Positions 11,901-23,361 are shown, numbered from the stretch's first letter. The stretch is DNA of 64,000 nt from Allolobophora icterica (GCA_963556255.1 OY744605.1:34227124-34291123); one strand, 5' to 3'. The notes: a model not told the origin generated them from the letters alone. A program made the numbers and translations.

Positions 11901-12388
11901 GGCTAGGAGACTTTAGTGACAGCTTGATCGAGAGCATCCTGGATAGCGAGGAGGCGGTTTGGTTGGGTGGTATCAATATTTAGGAAAAGTGAAATGCGGC
12001 AGTGTAGGCAGAATGGATGTTGCGATGGTAGGTTAACGTTTTTAAGTTAAGCACGGGGCTGGTTCTGCTCAGGAAAAATTGCTATTCCAATTAGCATTTT
12101 CATTCAAAATTATCTGCTACTGGATTTTGCAACAGACAAATTGCCCGTTAATACAACATGACGTCTCAGATGTACTTTAAAGGCGCCATACAAATGCTCT
12201 GTTGAACATACACACACGTTTACTTATTTTGCATCGATCCTCAGCACTTTTTTCTGCTCTGTCCTATAGTCTAAGGCTTCTAAGCTATAAGTGTCTGCAG
12301 CGTAACAGTTACGATGGATTAGACATTGGCTAAAGTTCGTCGGAACGTTAAGTTGGTAAAGATTTGCATGTATTATTTCACGCAGTGG

Positions 12389-12675
12389 TCATAAATATGG
12401 CGTACCGGAAGTCTGGAGAAAGGTTATGACTTTCGAAAAGGTCTCGTTCATCTTTTCGAGGCGTTCTTTCTGACTGTTTCCGAATTCTTTGCTTCTGACG
12501 ACTTCCGGAGTGAAAGTCTCAAAGGTCAACGGATAGAAAACAGGAAGGTCGACTAGAAGGTCACCCATTGGCTTCAGATAGGCCACTCTCAAAATGCGGA
12601 AGTAATCGACCGGAAGCGGTCTGTTCACTCCAGGATGGCTGAAGAAACAGGCACTTCCGGTTTCTGAGTGAGGTC
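12389..12675 (-). CDS. Terminal exon (5 of the visible 5) of the two-repeat protein
   Basis: The acceptor TGTACAAG|GA at 12677-12676 gives an exon that starts with two bases completing a Gly codon begun by the exon at 13286-13429. It reads GPHSETGSACFFSHPGVNRP, then YFRILRVAYLKP, and ends NETFSKVITFLQTSGTPYL with TGA at 12389-12391. The YFRILRVAY segment mirrors YALRGLRLWVV from the first repeat, so it completes the second domain; the last 55 residues (EFGNSQKERLEKMNETFSKV) look helical. No signal peptide, membrane segment or known catalytic motif is visible. Family unknown to me. Confidence 0.75.
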
Positions 12676-13285
12676 CTTGTACACAATCAATTGAATAAAA
12701 ACAAAACATGAACTGTTGTTATAGTCTTCTCATTTAATTTGTTACGATTAATTTTATCTATATTGGATGCAGCCTCATTCTTTATTGTCACCAAAACATC
12801 GTTCAGTCACACGTTTTTGCCTTCCAGACGACTAGTGACTAAACTGTGTAGATCTTTACTGGACACGAATCATAGTTCAAAGCCAGTCTTCAGGCTTAAA
12901 ATACATGTACGTGTATAGGCCTACTCCGCAAGACTGTCTTCTTATAGGCCTACGTTGCTTGTACCTGGCGATTTAAGAACTTGTTACAAAGAAATGTTCA
13001 GATAGGCCTACCTGCAATTGTTTCAAAAACAGTTTTTCTTTGGTCAGATTTTATTCAAATTTATTTTTTTCCTAGAGCACACAATGTCTATTAGAATTAC
13101 AGTTTTGCAGTTGGAAATTCTTTGCGCTATATAAATGTCTAGTTGATTGATTAATTGAGCGCTGGTGCTGGTCCTCTAATGCAGGAGACCAGCGTGTTGG
13201 CTGCTTGTGCGCGACTGAGAAACTTCGGCGACATACATTGCACTAGATACGAGAAGAAGAAGAGCGAGCGTAGATTGTGACATAC

Positions 13286-13429
13286 CGCTGTTCTTCTGAA
13301 CAATAACCGATTGGAAGTTTGTAACGAGTATGTCCGTCTGCTCCTTCAGCCAAACGTTTGTTCTGTCTATGAGATCTTCAAATCCTTCGTAAGTCTGGTC
13401 GGTCGGTAGTGGAACCATATCCTTAATGC
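13286..13429 (-). CDS. Exon 4 of the two-repeat protein
   Basis: Acceptor TTGTTGTAG|GC and donor GCG|GTATGT bound a 144-nt exon with phases that match both neighbours (two bases in, one base out). It encodes GIKDMVPLPTDQTYEGFEDL, then IDRTNVWLKEQTDILVTNF and QSVIVQKNS. The part DLIDRTNVWLKEQTDILVTN aligns with KLVDKANDWLKKNKEMQVKT from the exon at 23185-23361, showing an internal duplication of the domain. The frame stays open into the intron, which is why the naive open frame runs on. Confidence 0.75.
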
Positions 13430-13740
13430 CTACAACAACCAAGCCATTATTATTCGACGTATTGATACCTATAAGAGCGATGCGCTAAAAATAACGCAGA
13501 ACAGTTTGCGGCTCCTTCGATAGTTCTTTCGATTTAAGGTTCAATCTGAGCCAACATCTGTTGTAGCATTGTATATAGACTACGTCGAAAGCATAGTTCC
13601 TCTTGCATTTGTGCTCTAGAAAGAAATCACTCGACAGCCAATGGTCACATAGTGCCACTAGATTAGAACACGCAGACGTACTCTCGTGTATTGATTTGTA
13701 TATAAACTATATACCCCTCACAGAGTACAGACACTGAGCA

Positions 13741-13981
13741 TAGGGAAGACTTGGCACCCTTGATACTAAGGCACCCTTGATACTACGTAGTTATCTATTA
13801 ACTTACTGATTTAATAAAGGCAAGCAGGGTACCAGCGTATTGAGAAAATCATACAGAAAGTAAGTCGAAATGATTTTCTCAATACGCTGGTACCCTGCTT
13901 GCCTTCATTAAATCAGTAAGTTAATAGATAACTACGTAGTATCAAGGGTGCCTTAGTATCAAGGGTGCCAAGTCTCCCCTA
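13741..13981. repeat. 241-bp near-perfect hairpin (foldback MITE or hpRNA candidate)
   Basis: Arms 13741-13852 and 13870-13981 are complementary over 112 bp with only two mismatches (at 13746 and 13816), separated by 17 bases. The ends TAGGGAAGACTTGG / CCAAGTCTCCCCTA resemble transposon termini, and each arm contains a direct duplication of GGCACCCTTGATACTA. No clear target duplication was found. It lies in the intron between exons 3 and 4 of the minus-strand gene, so it would be transcribed. Confidence 0.9.
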
Positions 13982-14071
13982 CGTCTAGGTAATTATTTTA
14001 ATGCATATGTGTGTGTGTGTGTGTTGGTGTGTGTGTGTGTTGGTGTGTGTGTGTGTGTGTCTGTATGTGTG

Positions 14072-14117
<46 letters not shown>

Positions 14118-14175
14118 TGTGTTTGTGTGTGTGTGACCAAAGGCGCCGGCACGATCTTCAGAGTGGGAAACCTTA
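13982..14175. repeat. Segment duplicated at 14410-14510, interrupted by TG microsatellite
   Basis: CTACGTCTAGG-AATTA-TTAATG followed by GACCAAAGG-GC-GGCACG-TCTTCAG-GTGGGAAACC occurs here and again about 410 bases downstream. Here a TG run of about 130 bases (14005-14133) lies between the two halves; the second copy has only an AT-rich joint. Confidence 0.75.
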
Positions 14176-14826
14176 ATTTGAATGTAATTTGATGACTTCT
14201 GCTGCCCTACTGTGATAATGCAAAAGGCATCAACTGATGATAAGTATAAATAAGTAAACTCAATGTGCCTGCACTGATCCAGGAACCAGAGCGACTCTGG
14301 TCGAAATCCAGCAGAGTAATTCACGGAGACGTGGCAACAACCAACGGAAAATATGATATGGAAAAGAAAGTCTTCAGTAATGATCTAATGGCCACCACAG
14401 ACCCATAGCCTACGTCTAGGAAATTACATTAATGTATAATTATATAAAAACACACAATTATGTTTGACCAAAGGTGCAGGCACGGTCTTCAGGGTGGGAA
14501 ACCAGTGCCAAATTTATCAGCTCTGTATGGGTTCTAGGCCTTACTTATCCTGTGCCAAATATTTTGGTAACTATGTTTAGTCGTCATGATAAATTATATG
14601 GAGTAGGCTATCGACGAACCTTAATTGGCGTCAACTTTTATGATCCTTTAATTTAAAAATCTCTTTTTACGCTTTAGTTTAGTCATGATCGAAACAAAAT
14701 TTTAATATTTCGGGTCAAAAGTGGGAGAACAAGGACTCTTCTGTCTCCCAATTTTCAAGTCAGATTTTCGAGTGGCGATGCCCTTGTGCATGTTGACTTC
14801 TCATATTATTTACTTAGCTATCTGAA

Positions 14827-15105
14827 GAAGTTTGGGGGTCCATAGAGTAGTGGTAACATCACTGGCGTGAAGTGCAGTAGGTAGTGGGATCGCCTCCCGT
14901 AACCCTCCCAAGGTCCACTCAGCCTATCATTCGCGAGATGGCGCGTTTGTGAAAATGAGATGTAGGACGTGATGGGCGCCTTGCATGGCTGCCGTATACA
15001 GTTAAAATTCGACTGTAATAACTTGTGATGATCCGTTCATACTGATTTGTAATCATACTGCGTAATTGTCAGTTTGAAGATATTAAACGAAGAATATTAT
15101 TATTA
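14827..15105 (+). repeat. tRNA-derived SINE
   Basis: CATAGAGTAGTGGTAACATC resembles pol III box A and is followed by GTGGGATCGCCTCCCG in the box B position. The body continues to an AT-rich tail with TTATTATTAATTATC. It lies in the intron between exons 3 and 4 of the minus-strand gene. Confidence 0.5.
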
Positions 15106-15250
15106 ATTATCAATTAAACGAGGAAGTATGTATGCAAGTAGTTAATCTGCAGTACCGTTATAAGCTCGTTTAATAAGTATATCTGCATGTGACTATTTAC
15201 ATAGCACCTGTCAGGAACCTTCTTAAGTAATGATAGTTGATTTTGAGTAC

Positions 15251-15427
15251 CTATCTGAGCTCGTTCGGTGCCATAGATTCTACCGTTGACTTCCCGATTG
15301 TAGAAGATGCGCAGAGCGAAGACGTAGGGACTGTCATCGTCAGCGCACTCGTTCCAGGCCGTGATTCCTCCGTCGATCCGCCCGTTGCGGATTGGAACGC
15401 CGACCGTTTCTATCGTCACGATCTGAC
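15251..15427 (-). CDS. Exon 3 of the two-repeat protein
   Basis: Acceptor CTGCTCAG|GT and donor CAGATAG|GTACTC give a 177-nt exon (two bases in, one base out) that joins in frame to 20607-20743 upstream and 13286-13429 downstream. It encodes QIVTIETVGVPIRNGRIDGG, then ITAWNECADDDSPYVFALRI and FYNREVNGRIYGTERAQI. An alternative acceptor five bases further in (exon start 15422) would break the phase with exon 2, so 15427 is preferred. The plus-strand open frames here are shadows. Confidence 0.75.
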
Positions 15428-15710
15428 CTGAGCAGAATAATCAGAGGACGAGCATCACATCAGATCATAAACTCATTTGCTGACATCGCTTTTATCTTCA
15501 GATTATTTCCGGACACGTATCGTGCCCGACAGGTTTCTCATTGTGAACATGTCTTCGGTAATGGGTGGCAGATGAAAGGTTCGAAAAGCCAGACACTGCA
15601 CGGCAAGGTCTATTTGAAACACGTTTACTCTTACCCATATATATTTATGCTGTAGAAAATGATAGCCGGTAAAAGATAACGCGCTGTATGCTTAGTTACA
15701 TAGCTATTTG

Positions 15711-15879
15711 CAGTGATGGGCAAAGTTGCTGACTTTTAGTTTAACTAAATTTTATTAGTTAAGGATGTCGTAAAAAGTTGGAAAAAAGTTGGAAAAGTTT
15801 AACTATTTTTTTTAGTTTAGTTAACTAATTTTTGATATAGTCTTAGTTTAACTAAAAAATAGTTTAGTGTCCATCACTG
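15711..15879. mobile_element. hAT-like MITE, 169 bp
   Basis: Ends CAGTGATGGGCAAAG and CAAACTGTCCATCACTG-like (TAGTGTCCATCACTG) are inverted repeats, with TTAGTTTAACTAAA repeated inside both ends. CAGTGATGG ends are usual for hAT elements. The flanks do not give a clear 8-bp duplication. Confidence 0.6.
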
Positions 15880-16459
15880 CTCATTGGGCTCTGTAAATCG
15901 GTTAGATCTTTATTGTTCCCAGGGCTAAAAGTGCCTTGGCCCAGCGCCGGACGTTTGCTGTAGTGAGTCTCACGATCTGAAATGACCTTCCCCCTCTGCT
16001 CATGGCCAAACTAATCACTGGCTTTTCCTCATGCTCCGAAATATCTTTCGAACTATCTGCGAAAGCCGCTATCTGCATCTTCTTCTGACTCACTGCGCTC
16101 TGTACATCGTTATTCTGCGAGAGGCATTTTATAAATTTCTAGATACAATACAATACAATACCCCTTACACGAGATCCTAAGAAAGATTACGTAAGGAATT
16201 TGCTTGCACTAACAGCCACTAAATTCGGTGGTATGCGCTGGACCAACCATATGGTATTCTCTGCCATCTATCTATGCTTCAAGATGTTCCTACTGTGCAC
16301 CATTTTAAGAAATGCATAATAGATTAACTAACTAATATGTAGTTTCGCAGTGGACTGCAGATCTGACACCATTGCATCAATGAATGTGTATAGGCCAATT
16401 GTTTCATTCCGATTCCTTTAAATTTCTTTTTCTCTTGCACCTGTAGAATGACCTGCAGG

Positions 16460-16607
16460 CACTGGCGTAAACGTGCCCAAAATATTGGGGGGAGCATTTC
16501 GTTATTCATTCTACACTTGATGCATTGGATGTAGGGCCTACAGTAAATCTCAATTATTGGGAGGGGCACGTGCCCCGGCTTCCCCCCCACCAGAGTCTAC
16601 GCCTATG
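16460..16607. mobile_element. hAT-type MITE, 148 bp, TSD CCTGCAGG
   Basis: Ends CACTGGCGTAAACGTGCCC and GAGTCTACGCCTATG are imperfect inverted repeats, flanked on both sides by the identical 8-mer CCTGCAGG (16452-16459, 16608-16615). An 8-bp duplication is diagnostic for hAT insertion. The same family is at 58303-58434 in the opposite orientation. Confidence 0.9.
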
Positions 16608-16614
16608 CCTGCAG

Positions 16615-17160
16615 GCCTAAGCCTACGATTTGTAAAGTGCTAATTGCGCTATGTTGTGGAAAATATTTGACATAGCTCTGCAATAAGAGAGTGAACAAAA
16701 ATATATGAAATGTGTAATTGGTGAATTTGCCGTTATGAAATCTGTTATGATAAATTCGGTGACCTTGTCAGTGAAATTTGTTGTCCTTTCTGGTCTCACC
16801 TTTGGATGCCTATTAATATTTCTCCCAGAATGACTGTAATATCGATTTCATTGGTGTTCAGCCAACGTCAAATCAAATCGAGAAGATGTCGGAAAACTAA
16901 ATTGCTCAGAGTTAACCCCAAACGCCTTTTGACTCATATGTAACGGATGATGTCACGCGGCGCCTCGCAGGCAGCCACTCGCGATGTTCAGATTTAAATC
17001 TTTACATGAAATGCGAACCATCTCCCAATGTAACTGACTGCGGTGCATCAGTCTGACTTAGCAATAAACGAAACTATCTATCTATCTATCTGTGTTGCCT
17101 TTGCTCGTAAACTGCTTCAGTTCATAAATCGCGGGTTGAATGGTAACACGCCGACACGAA
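16615..17160. other. Intronic sequence with nothing recognised
   Basis: Part of the 5.2-kb intron between exons 2 and 3 of the minus-strand gene. No transposon ends or exon seen. Confidence 0.4.
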
Positions 17161-17166
17161 GATATA

Positions 17167-17220
17167 TGCGTGTGTGTTTGTGTGTTTGTGTGCGTGTGTG
17201 CGTGTGTGCGTGTGTGCGTG

Positions 17221-17258
<38 letters not shown>

Positions 17259-17259
17259 C

Positions 17260-17297
<38 letters not shown>

Positions 17298-17306
17298 GTG
17301 TATGCG

Positions 17307-17403
<97 letters not shown>
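17167..17403. repeat. TG / CGTG microsatellite
   Basis: About 235 bases of TG with interspersed GCGTG variants. Overlapping Cys-Val and His-Thr frames are artefacts. Confidence 0.95.
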
Positions 17404-17404
<1 letters not shown>

Positions 17405-18260
17405 AGCTTCCATTTCTGCCATAAATATTAAGATTCACGCAAAGCTGGTGCAAGTGGTTCGATCTTAGACACAGCAACCGGGTCGGGATCCACAAATTGA
17501 CATAAACTGATTATATTGATGCTCTGAACGCCTATCTTTCTCCACAGCGCAGCAGCAACCCTCGTATTCATGCTTAAATATACATCGCATATACATAGGC
17601 CTATTCATACGCATACACATATTATACATTACAAATACAAAAATATTGATCGCCGCATATATATACGAGCGTGTTGATCAATATCGGATAGCGCAGGAGG
17701 GATTGGACGCATTACCCCGAGGAGACTACGGGAGGACGTTCGATAGCACGCGCAGGCCGCCCCTTGTCAATTTAGACGTGCATTTGAGCCTAGATTTTGC
17801 AACATGTATTTTTACAGAGTTTCATTTGGCATCAGTAGCAGCTGCTGCTGCAACAGAGGCTTTCGTCTAAATCAATGACCCACAATGAGTTCGACTCCTC
17901 TACTTGTTCGAGACCATCGATGTTCTTAATGGGTCACTTCCGTTTTGATCGTTTTGGCAGTTGTGTTTAGGCGGCAGGCTGTTGGTTCAGCGTTGAAGGA
18001 CGTTTTTGTAGGAATTTGTAACCACGGAATAAATGCCGGATGCTCTGATTTAAAATCCAAATAGTCAAACACAGAATCAAGATCTAAAAGTAGGCAAAAG
18101 TCCAAAAACCGTGTTACGAGTGTTTCTGCAGGGGCCACGTAGGAAATGCCATGAACTCAAATCCACAACAGCAACACACGTTAGAATATAACCTAACAAA
18201 TAAGACAGACCTCATGGAGTCTATGCTCCGTGTTAATAACTGCACACTGAAGGCGGACTT

Positions 18261-18327
18261 GCATACATACATACATACATACATACATACATACATACAT
18301 ACATACATACATACATACATACATACA

Positions 18328-18361
<34 letters not shown>

Positions 18362-18480
18362 CATACATGTATATATCATGCATACATACATATACTTACA
18401 TATTTACATACATACATTCATACATACATGCATACATGCATGCATACATATATATTTACATATACATTTACACATACGTG
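18261..18480. repeat. CATA (ATAC) microsatellite
   Basis: A pure tract to about 18354 followed by degenerate ATACAT/TATA repeats. At 18539-18600 a GGTCGAGACC..GGTCGCTATAG segment resembles the 3' end of SINE family A. Confidence 0.9.
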
Positions 18481-18800
18481 CATAACATTATATCGATATA
18501 AAGTAACCTATGCAATATGTTCTATATAATTTATGACCATGGTCGAGACCAAAAGGTCGCTATAGAAAATGTGTTCATTTACATTTTACATTTATATATG
18601 TGTGCATCAGCCATATTCATATAAGGCAAAATATATATGAATTCATGTGTCAGAGAAAGCAGAAATTAGAAACACATTGGATATTCAGTGGATGAACGGT
18701 GAGTGATTGAGAGGCGGACAATAAAGAGGCGATCGCTGCAGCTTCACAGTATGGAGCATTGTCGTCTTATTTATGGAAATGTGCGAGAAAATGAAACGCG

Positions 18801-19000
18801 NNNNNNNNNNNNNNNNNNNNNNNNNNNNNNNNNNNNNNNNNNNNNNNNNNNNNNNNNNNNNNNNNNNNNNNNNNNNNNNNNNNNNNNNNNNNNNNNNNNN
18901 NNNNNNNNNNNNNNNNNNNNNNNNNNNNNNNNNNNNNNNNNNNNNNNNNNNNNNNNNNNNNNNNNNNNNNNNNNNNNNNNNNNNNNNNNNNNNNNNNNNN
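18801..19000. other. Assembly gap (200 N)
   Basis: Exactly 200 N, a placeholder length. The gap lies in the intron between exons 2 and 3 of the minus-strand gene, so missing sequence need not affect the coding model. Confidence 0.99.
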
Positions 19001-20600
19001 GTCTCCTCTTATGGCTAAGTATGTTCTTTTCTTCCTTATAATATGTCAGTAATTGCATCATATTATAACTGACTAGTCGCTGAAGTGTGGCTTGTCGGAA
19101 GTCATATTTTGGGGTTATGCGATAACAATGGCGATTTTCACATGGGCGTCCGCATGAATTTTTCTAAGGTGGCAACATTTTTCGAGGGCGGGGGGGGGGA
19201 ACAAAATTACGTTTTGCATGGAATATTATGTGTTCATGAACACATAAAGCGAGACAATTTTCCAAATCCCATGGATTTTCACCCGATTTTCATCCTAATA
19301 GAAACTCTTGAAATCTGTAGCCCTAAGAACGCCTCCAGTTCACTGCAAGAAGATAAGTAAGTAAATAAATAAGTAGTCTTTTAATAATGCAAGTCAAACG
19401 CTCACATTTTACAAAATAGACAGTTGATGTAATATGTTAATGTCATTGGATCAGCAAAAGCCCAAACGACCCGTCAATTATTAGCAGCTACTGTGAGCGC
19501 TTCTGACTCTCTGAACATGGTTAGGAATGGCGAGTTCATTGGTAGCCGATGATGCACAGACAGCGCAGTCTACATGATATCTGAAGTATAGTGCCCGATA
19601 AGACTGCATCCGCTTTATTCTTGGCAACAGATGTTGTGTTGCTGGAATCTTTATAGTCTAGTTCTGAAGACTTATAGGACAAGCATATGTAAATTCCGGA
19701 CTGTTCGTTTTTAGTTGCTACCAATCACGTGGCGGCTGCCACGCGGTGATGATTGTAGGCGATATTAAAATCATCCAAAACGAGAAAATTCCACGCGGTT
19801 GACTTAACAAGCGTTATAGAAGCGGACTCGGGCGCGATATACCCACGAATAGACTATGGATATTTGCAAGCAAATGGCTTAAAATCAAATAAATAAACAT
19901 TCTTTCCGAACGAAATTTGACTGCGACCGGATGTTCCGCAGATAGGGGAATTGTCATTCTAAGTTGATCGTCGCACCTACGCGAATCCCAGACTCCGAGT
20001 CATTCATGCCATGCCCCAATTGTTTGAACAAATTAAATTTCTACCATATATAAAGCGCTTTGATAAAATTCTGTAGACGTTACTTTCACGGCAGTGCTCT
20101 CGTCCCCTTAAGGAGGTTGCAGTGATGCTTATTCGGTCTTGAAACCCTGTTAGGATGGAAGGATTCCGCAATGGAGACAATACGCTAACACAGATCCCTT
20201 TACTTGATGTGTAATTGTTTGGCCTTAGTCTAGCCCTGATCATTGTCCTCGGTTTTGCCCATATAAGAATGGCGTCGACGTTCAATTGGCCGCATCTTCT
20301 TTCCCAATTCCACCTTTAATATCGAGGCCTTACATTCATGCAATATACATGTATTCCTCTACAAATCGAAGGGTGAAATATATTTCGGTTTACCTAGCCA
20401 ACACAGTGATTGATTTACATCGGCCTAAAATACCACGTTTTTGTCCAGGTTGTCAGTTTTGACTTCTGTTAAGCGCCACTGGCGCCAGGTAAAATGATCA
20501 AAGGCCTTTGTTTATAATTCATCATCGTCGCAGTCATCACTAACAACATCATTGCTAGGCGTAATTACTGATGATAGTTGATATTAACGGACGAGGGGTC
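19001..20600. other. Intronic sequence with nothing firmly recognised
   Basis: No exon or transposon end with support. A 41-base imperfect palindrome lies at about 19718-19758 around CACGTGGC/GCCACGCG. Confidence 0.35.
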
Positions 20601-20606
20601 GCCTAC

Positions 20607-20743
20607 CTTTGAGCTGATTTTGATGAATTTTGTTGTTGACGCAAGTGACAAGAGTTTGGATGCTGTCTTCTGTATCAATTGGACTGAAGTCACTGAAGCA
20701 GATGTGCTGAGGCTTGTTGACGGCGCGAGGAACGACCCAAAGT
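20607..20743 (-). CDS. Exon 2 of the two-repeat protein
   Basis: Acceptor TATACAACAG|A and donor CTCAAAG|GTAGGC define a 137-nt exon with one base in and one base out. It encodes LWVVPRAVNKPQHICFSDFS, then PIDTEDSIQTLVTCVNNKIH and QNQLK. It joins the exon at 23185-23361 to read NYALRGLR-LWVVPR, and that at 15251-15427 to read QNQLKG-QIVTIETV. The plus-strand frame covering the same bases is a shadow. Confidence 0.7.
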
Positions 20744-20749
20744 CTGTTG

Positions 20750-21860
20750 TATACCAACGACAATATTATGACATTATGTCCCAAGTATGAATTCAATCAC
20801 CGTCAATTCAGTTCCCTGCATAATTAATCATGCATGACGACAGCAACGGTGAGTCGTCGTAACCTTTGATCGGCCCCATTCTTATCAGAAAGGTTTGAAT
20901 GGCGCTAAATAAATGTTCAGCTACGCATAGACTATATACGTAAACACGTGCATGCTTAGATTACATACATGTACTTGCATAGATTTATGCATTTCCTACT
21001 ATACCATACAATACGGTACCATGCCATACATGCATACATACATGTCGAACATAGTCTGAATGTTGAAGTGAGTTCAAAATGCAATCCAGAAGACTGGCTA
21101 AATATTTAAAGGAGTCATTTGACTTTGCAGATCCTAACCAAGCCTGACCAAATGCAACGTGTGAATCCGCCCTTGAAACATCTACACACTGGCTACTGGC
21201 ACTCTAAAGCAAGATAATATATCTTGGTGCCACATGGTTTATTCTGCGCTTCTGCGTCCATATATGCAGCGTCGAAATGAACTAAAAGAAATGACAACTT
21301 TCGTGACGTCGTAACATTTTGCTTCGTCAGAACAACTCAGAGCCTCTGGGGCGGGTGATAGACGCGCGTCGGTACACGCGATTAACACCTGTTACTTCGC
21401 GCCTCTTGCTTGAGATACGGCGGTTCTTCGAAAATTAGCCAAGTCGCGGAATACAAAACGTGGTTGTCTATCACGTTATGCTTTTGCTCAGTCTTTTGCT
21501 AATCTAGTCAAAGGCCAAAGTGCCTGGCCAAAAAAGAATACTAATTCAGACAGAAACGCAAATATGGAAACAGCATCGAAAGCATTGATATTGATAGGCC
21601 TACAATAGTTTATTCATAAATGCCTGGTGTCACACCGCACCTTGGTATAGAGCTGAGAAAGATGGAATGAGAGATGATAAACATAATTAATGGACTAGGT
21701 GAATAAAATTGAGAGATGTATGATATGGAGAGAAAATGCACATACGTATTCTGGCTGCAAGTGAAGCGTCTAACACTCATAGCAACCGCTAAATTTAAAA
21801 GTCAGCAGCACTACCTACGCCTAGGTCTAAATGGCGGTAAGTGTTGCTACATCGAAGATA
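20750..21860. other. Intronic sequence with nothing recognised
   Basis: Part of the intron between exons 1 and 2 of the visible gene. No structured repeat before the hAT-type element. Confidence 0.35.
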
Positions 21861-21871
21861 TTTGAGTGTAT

Positions 21872-22745
21872 CAGTCTTGTTGTCAAGACCTTAAACCTCA
21901 AGACCAAGACCAAGACCAAGACCTTGAACCTCAAGACCAAGACCAAGACCTTGAACCTCGAGACCAAGACCAAGACCAAGACTTTGAACCTCGAGACCAA
22001 GACCAAGACCAAGACCTTGAACCTCAAGACCAAGACCAAGACCAAGACCCAAAAAATTGAAATTAGGTCAAGACTTCTAAAAATTGTAAAGTCGGAATAT
22101 TCGCTATTTTAATGAAAACATGAGTCTTTTATTTTATTCAAGCAAATTAACTTTAAATGCAAACTGCAGAGAAATCCGAATTTGTATTCAAAAGTCCTTC
22201 ATGCAAACTCTTATACCACATGCCTTTTGTTTTTTATAAAAACCAATTCGCTCAGAATTTTCTGACCAAGACGTGCCTGGTGGGCCTCATAAAAATTCCG
22301 CCATGTGAAAAAATACGTTCTACAGGTGCTGAAGTCGCTGACACACACAGAGTAGCTTTTCAAGCACTGGATGTAAATGTACAGATAATGAGTCCTTTTT
22401 GAAATCTTGCCATGGTCTGATACAGAATAACTGTTGCTGCTGCCAATGGGTTTTCCTGACCAACATGACTTGTATCCATCCATATATTGGTTGTATGATG
22501 CAAGCAGGCTTGATACAGAATTCTTGAGTTCTGTTAAATGACTGTTCGGTCTTGGTCTTGGTCTTGCGAGACCAAGACCAAGACTTTGAACCTCAAGACC
22601 AAGACCAAGACCAAGACCTTGAACCTCAAGACCAAGACCAAGACCAAGACCTTGAACCTCAAGACCAAGACCAAGACCAAGACTTTTAAAAACGAACTCG
22701 AGTGCACTCGAGACCAAGACCTTGGTCTCGAGGACAACAAGACTG
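21872..22745. mobile_element. Non-autonomous hAT-type element with CCAAGA arrays (copy 1)
   Basis: Ends CAGTCTTGTTGTC and GACAACAAGACTG are inverted repeats, with flanks GAGTGTAT / GAGTCTAT (21864-21871, 22746-22753), an 8-bp target duplication with one change. Both ends carry direct-oriented arrays of a roughly 27-33 bp unit, itself made of CCAAGA hexamers plus CTTGAACCTC. The middle 450 bp is unique sequence nearly identical to that of the copy at 33670-34587. Just before the right end lie the palindromes CTCGAGTGCACTCGAG and ACCAAGACCTTGGTCT. No transposase is encoded; the Lys-Thr repeat frames are artefacts. It sits in an intron of the minus-strand gene. Confidence 0.93.
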
Positions 22746-22754
22746 GAGTCTATA

Positions 22755-23184
22755 TTATAAGGAGAAGCAAAGGACGGTAATCAGTGGACACGGCCGAGGC
22801 AAGCTGACAGGCGCACGATGTTCCAGCAACTGGAACACAATTTTTTAACCAACTTAAATGGCCTGAAAAAGAAATTGACGGTTGAACGCTTTGATGTCCG
22901 GATACCGAACATCTTTAACATTTTACTACATAGCAGATGTAGACGTCTATGGCGCGTATTTGTTTTCGCATTGTTTATTTCTGTCTTTTCCCATAATTAT
23001 CTGCTTTCTATTCTTACTTCTTTGATTGGTTTCTTTCTTTTGTTTTTCTTTCTTTCTTTTGTCTTGTCGTGTGTTCTTCTATTGTATCAACCACCTCTTT
23101 TTAAGCATCCAACCACCGATTCTTTCGCAACCAATCCTCATACAAAATAACTGATGCTGTGTATAGAGATAGGCCTATTATTAC
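22755..23184. other. Intronic sequence with nothing recognised
   Basis: T-rich stretch of the intron between exons 1 and 2; the hydrophobic plus-strand frame at 22818-23150 has no support. Confidence 0.4.
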
Positions 23185-23361
23185 CTGAGTCCTCTAAGAG
23201 CGTAGTTGGAGGCGTTCTCGGCAATTCGTCGTGACAGTATCATCGATTCACTGTCACCAAGGCCCTTAGAATCATGGGACGTCCACGTGATCGTCTCGCA
23301 GGTCTTGACCTGCATCTCCTTGTTTTTCTTCAGCCAATCGTTCGCCTTATCAACAAGTTTC
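23185..23361 (-). CDS. First visible exon of the two-repeat protein
   Basis: Acceptor TTTTTCTGTAG|G and donor GGACTCAG|GTAATA bound a 177-nt exon that takes two bases from an unseen upstream exon and leaves two for the exon at 20607-20743. It encodes KLVDKANDWLKKNKEMQVKT, CETITWTSHDSKGLGDSES and RRIAENASNYALRGLR. The five exons give 306 residues to the stop. The architecture is repeat 1 (here plus the start of exon 2), a linker (exon 3), repeat 2 (exons 4 and 5) and a helical tail. Upstream exons, including the start codon and any signal peptide, were not found in the window. I do not recognise the family; enzymes with obvious motifs are excluded. Confidence 0.7.

Noticed and set aside
20578..20790. 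Plus-strand frame over exon 2
   Set aside because: The minus strand carries matched splice sites and phases with neighbouring exons, so the plus frame is a shadow.
21827..22740. Lys-Thr and Leu-Val repeat proteins
   Set aside because: They come from CCAAGA repeats of a non-autonomous transposon and exist on both strands.
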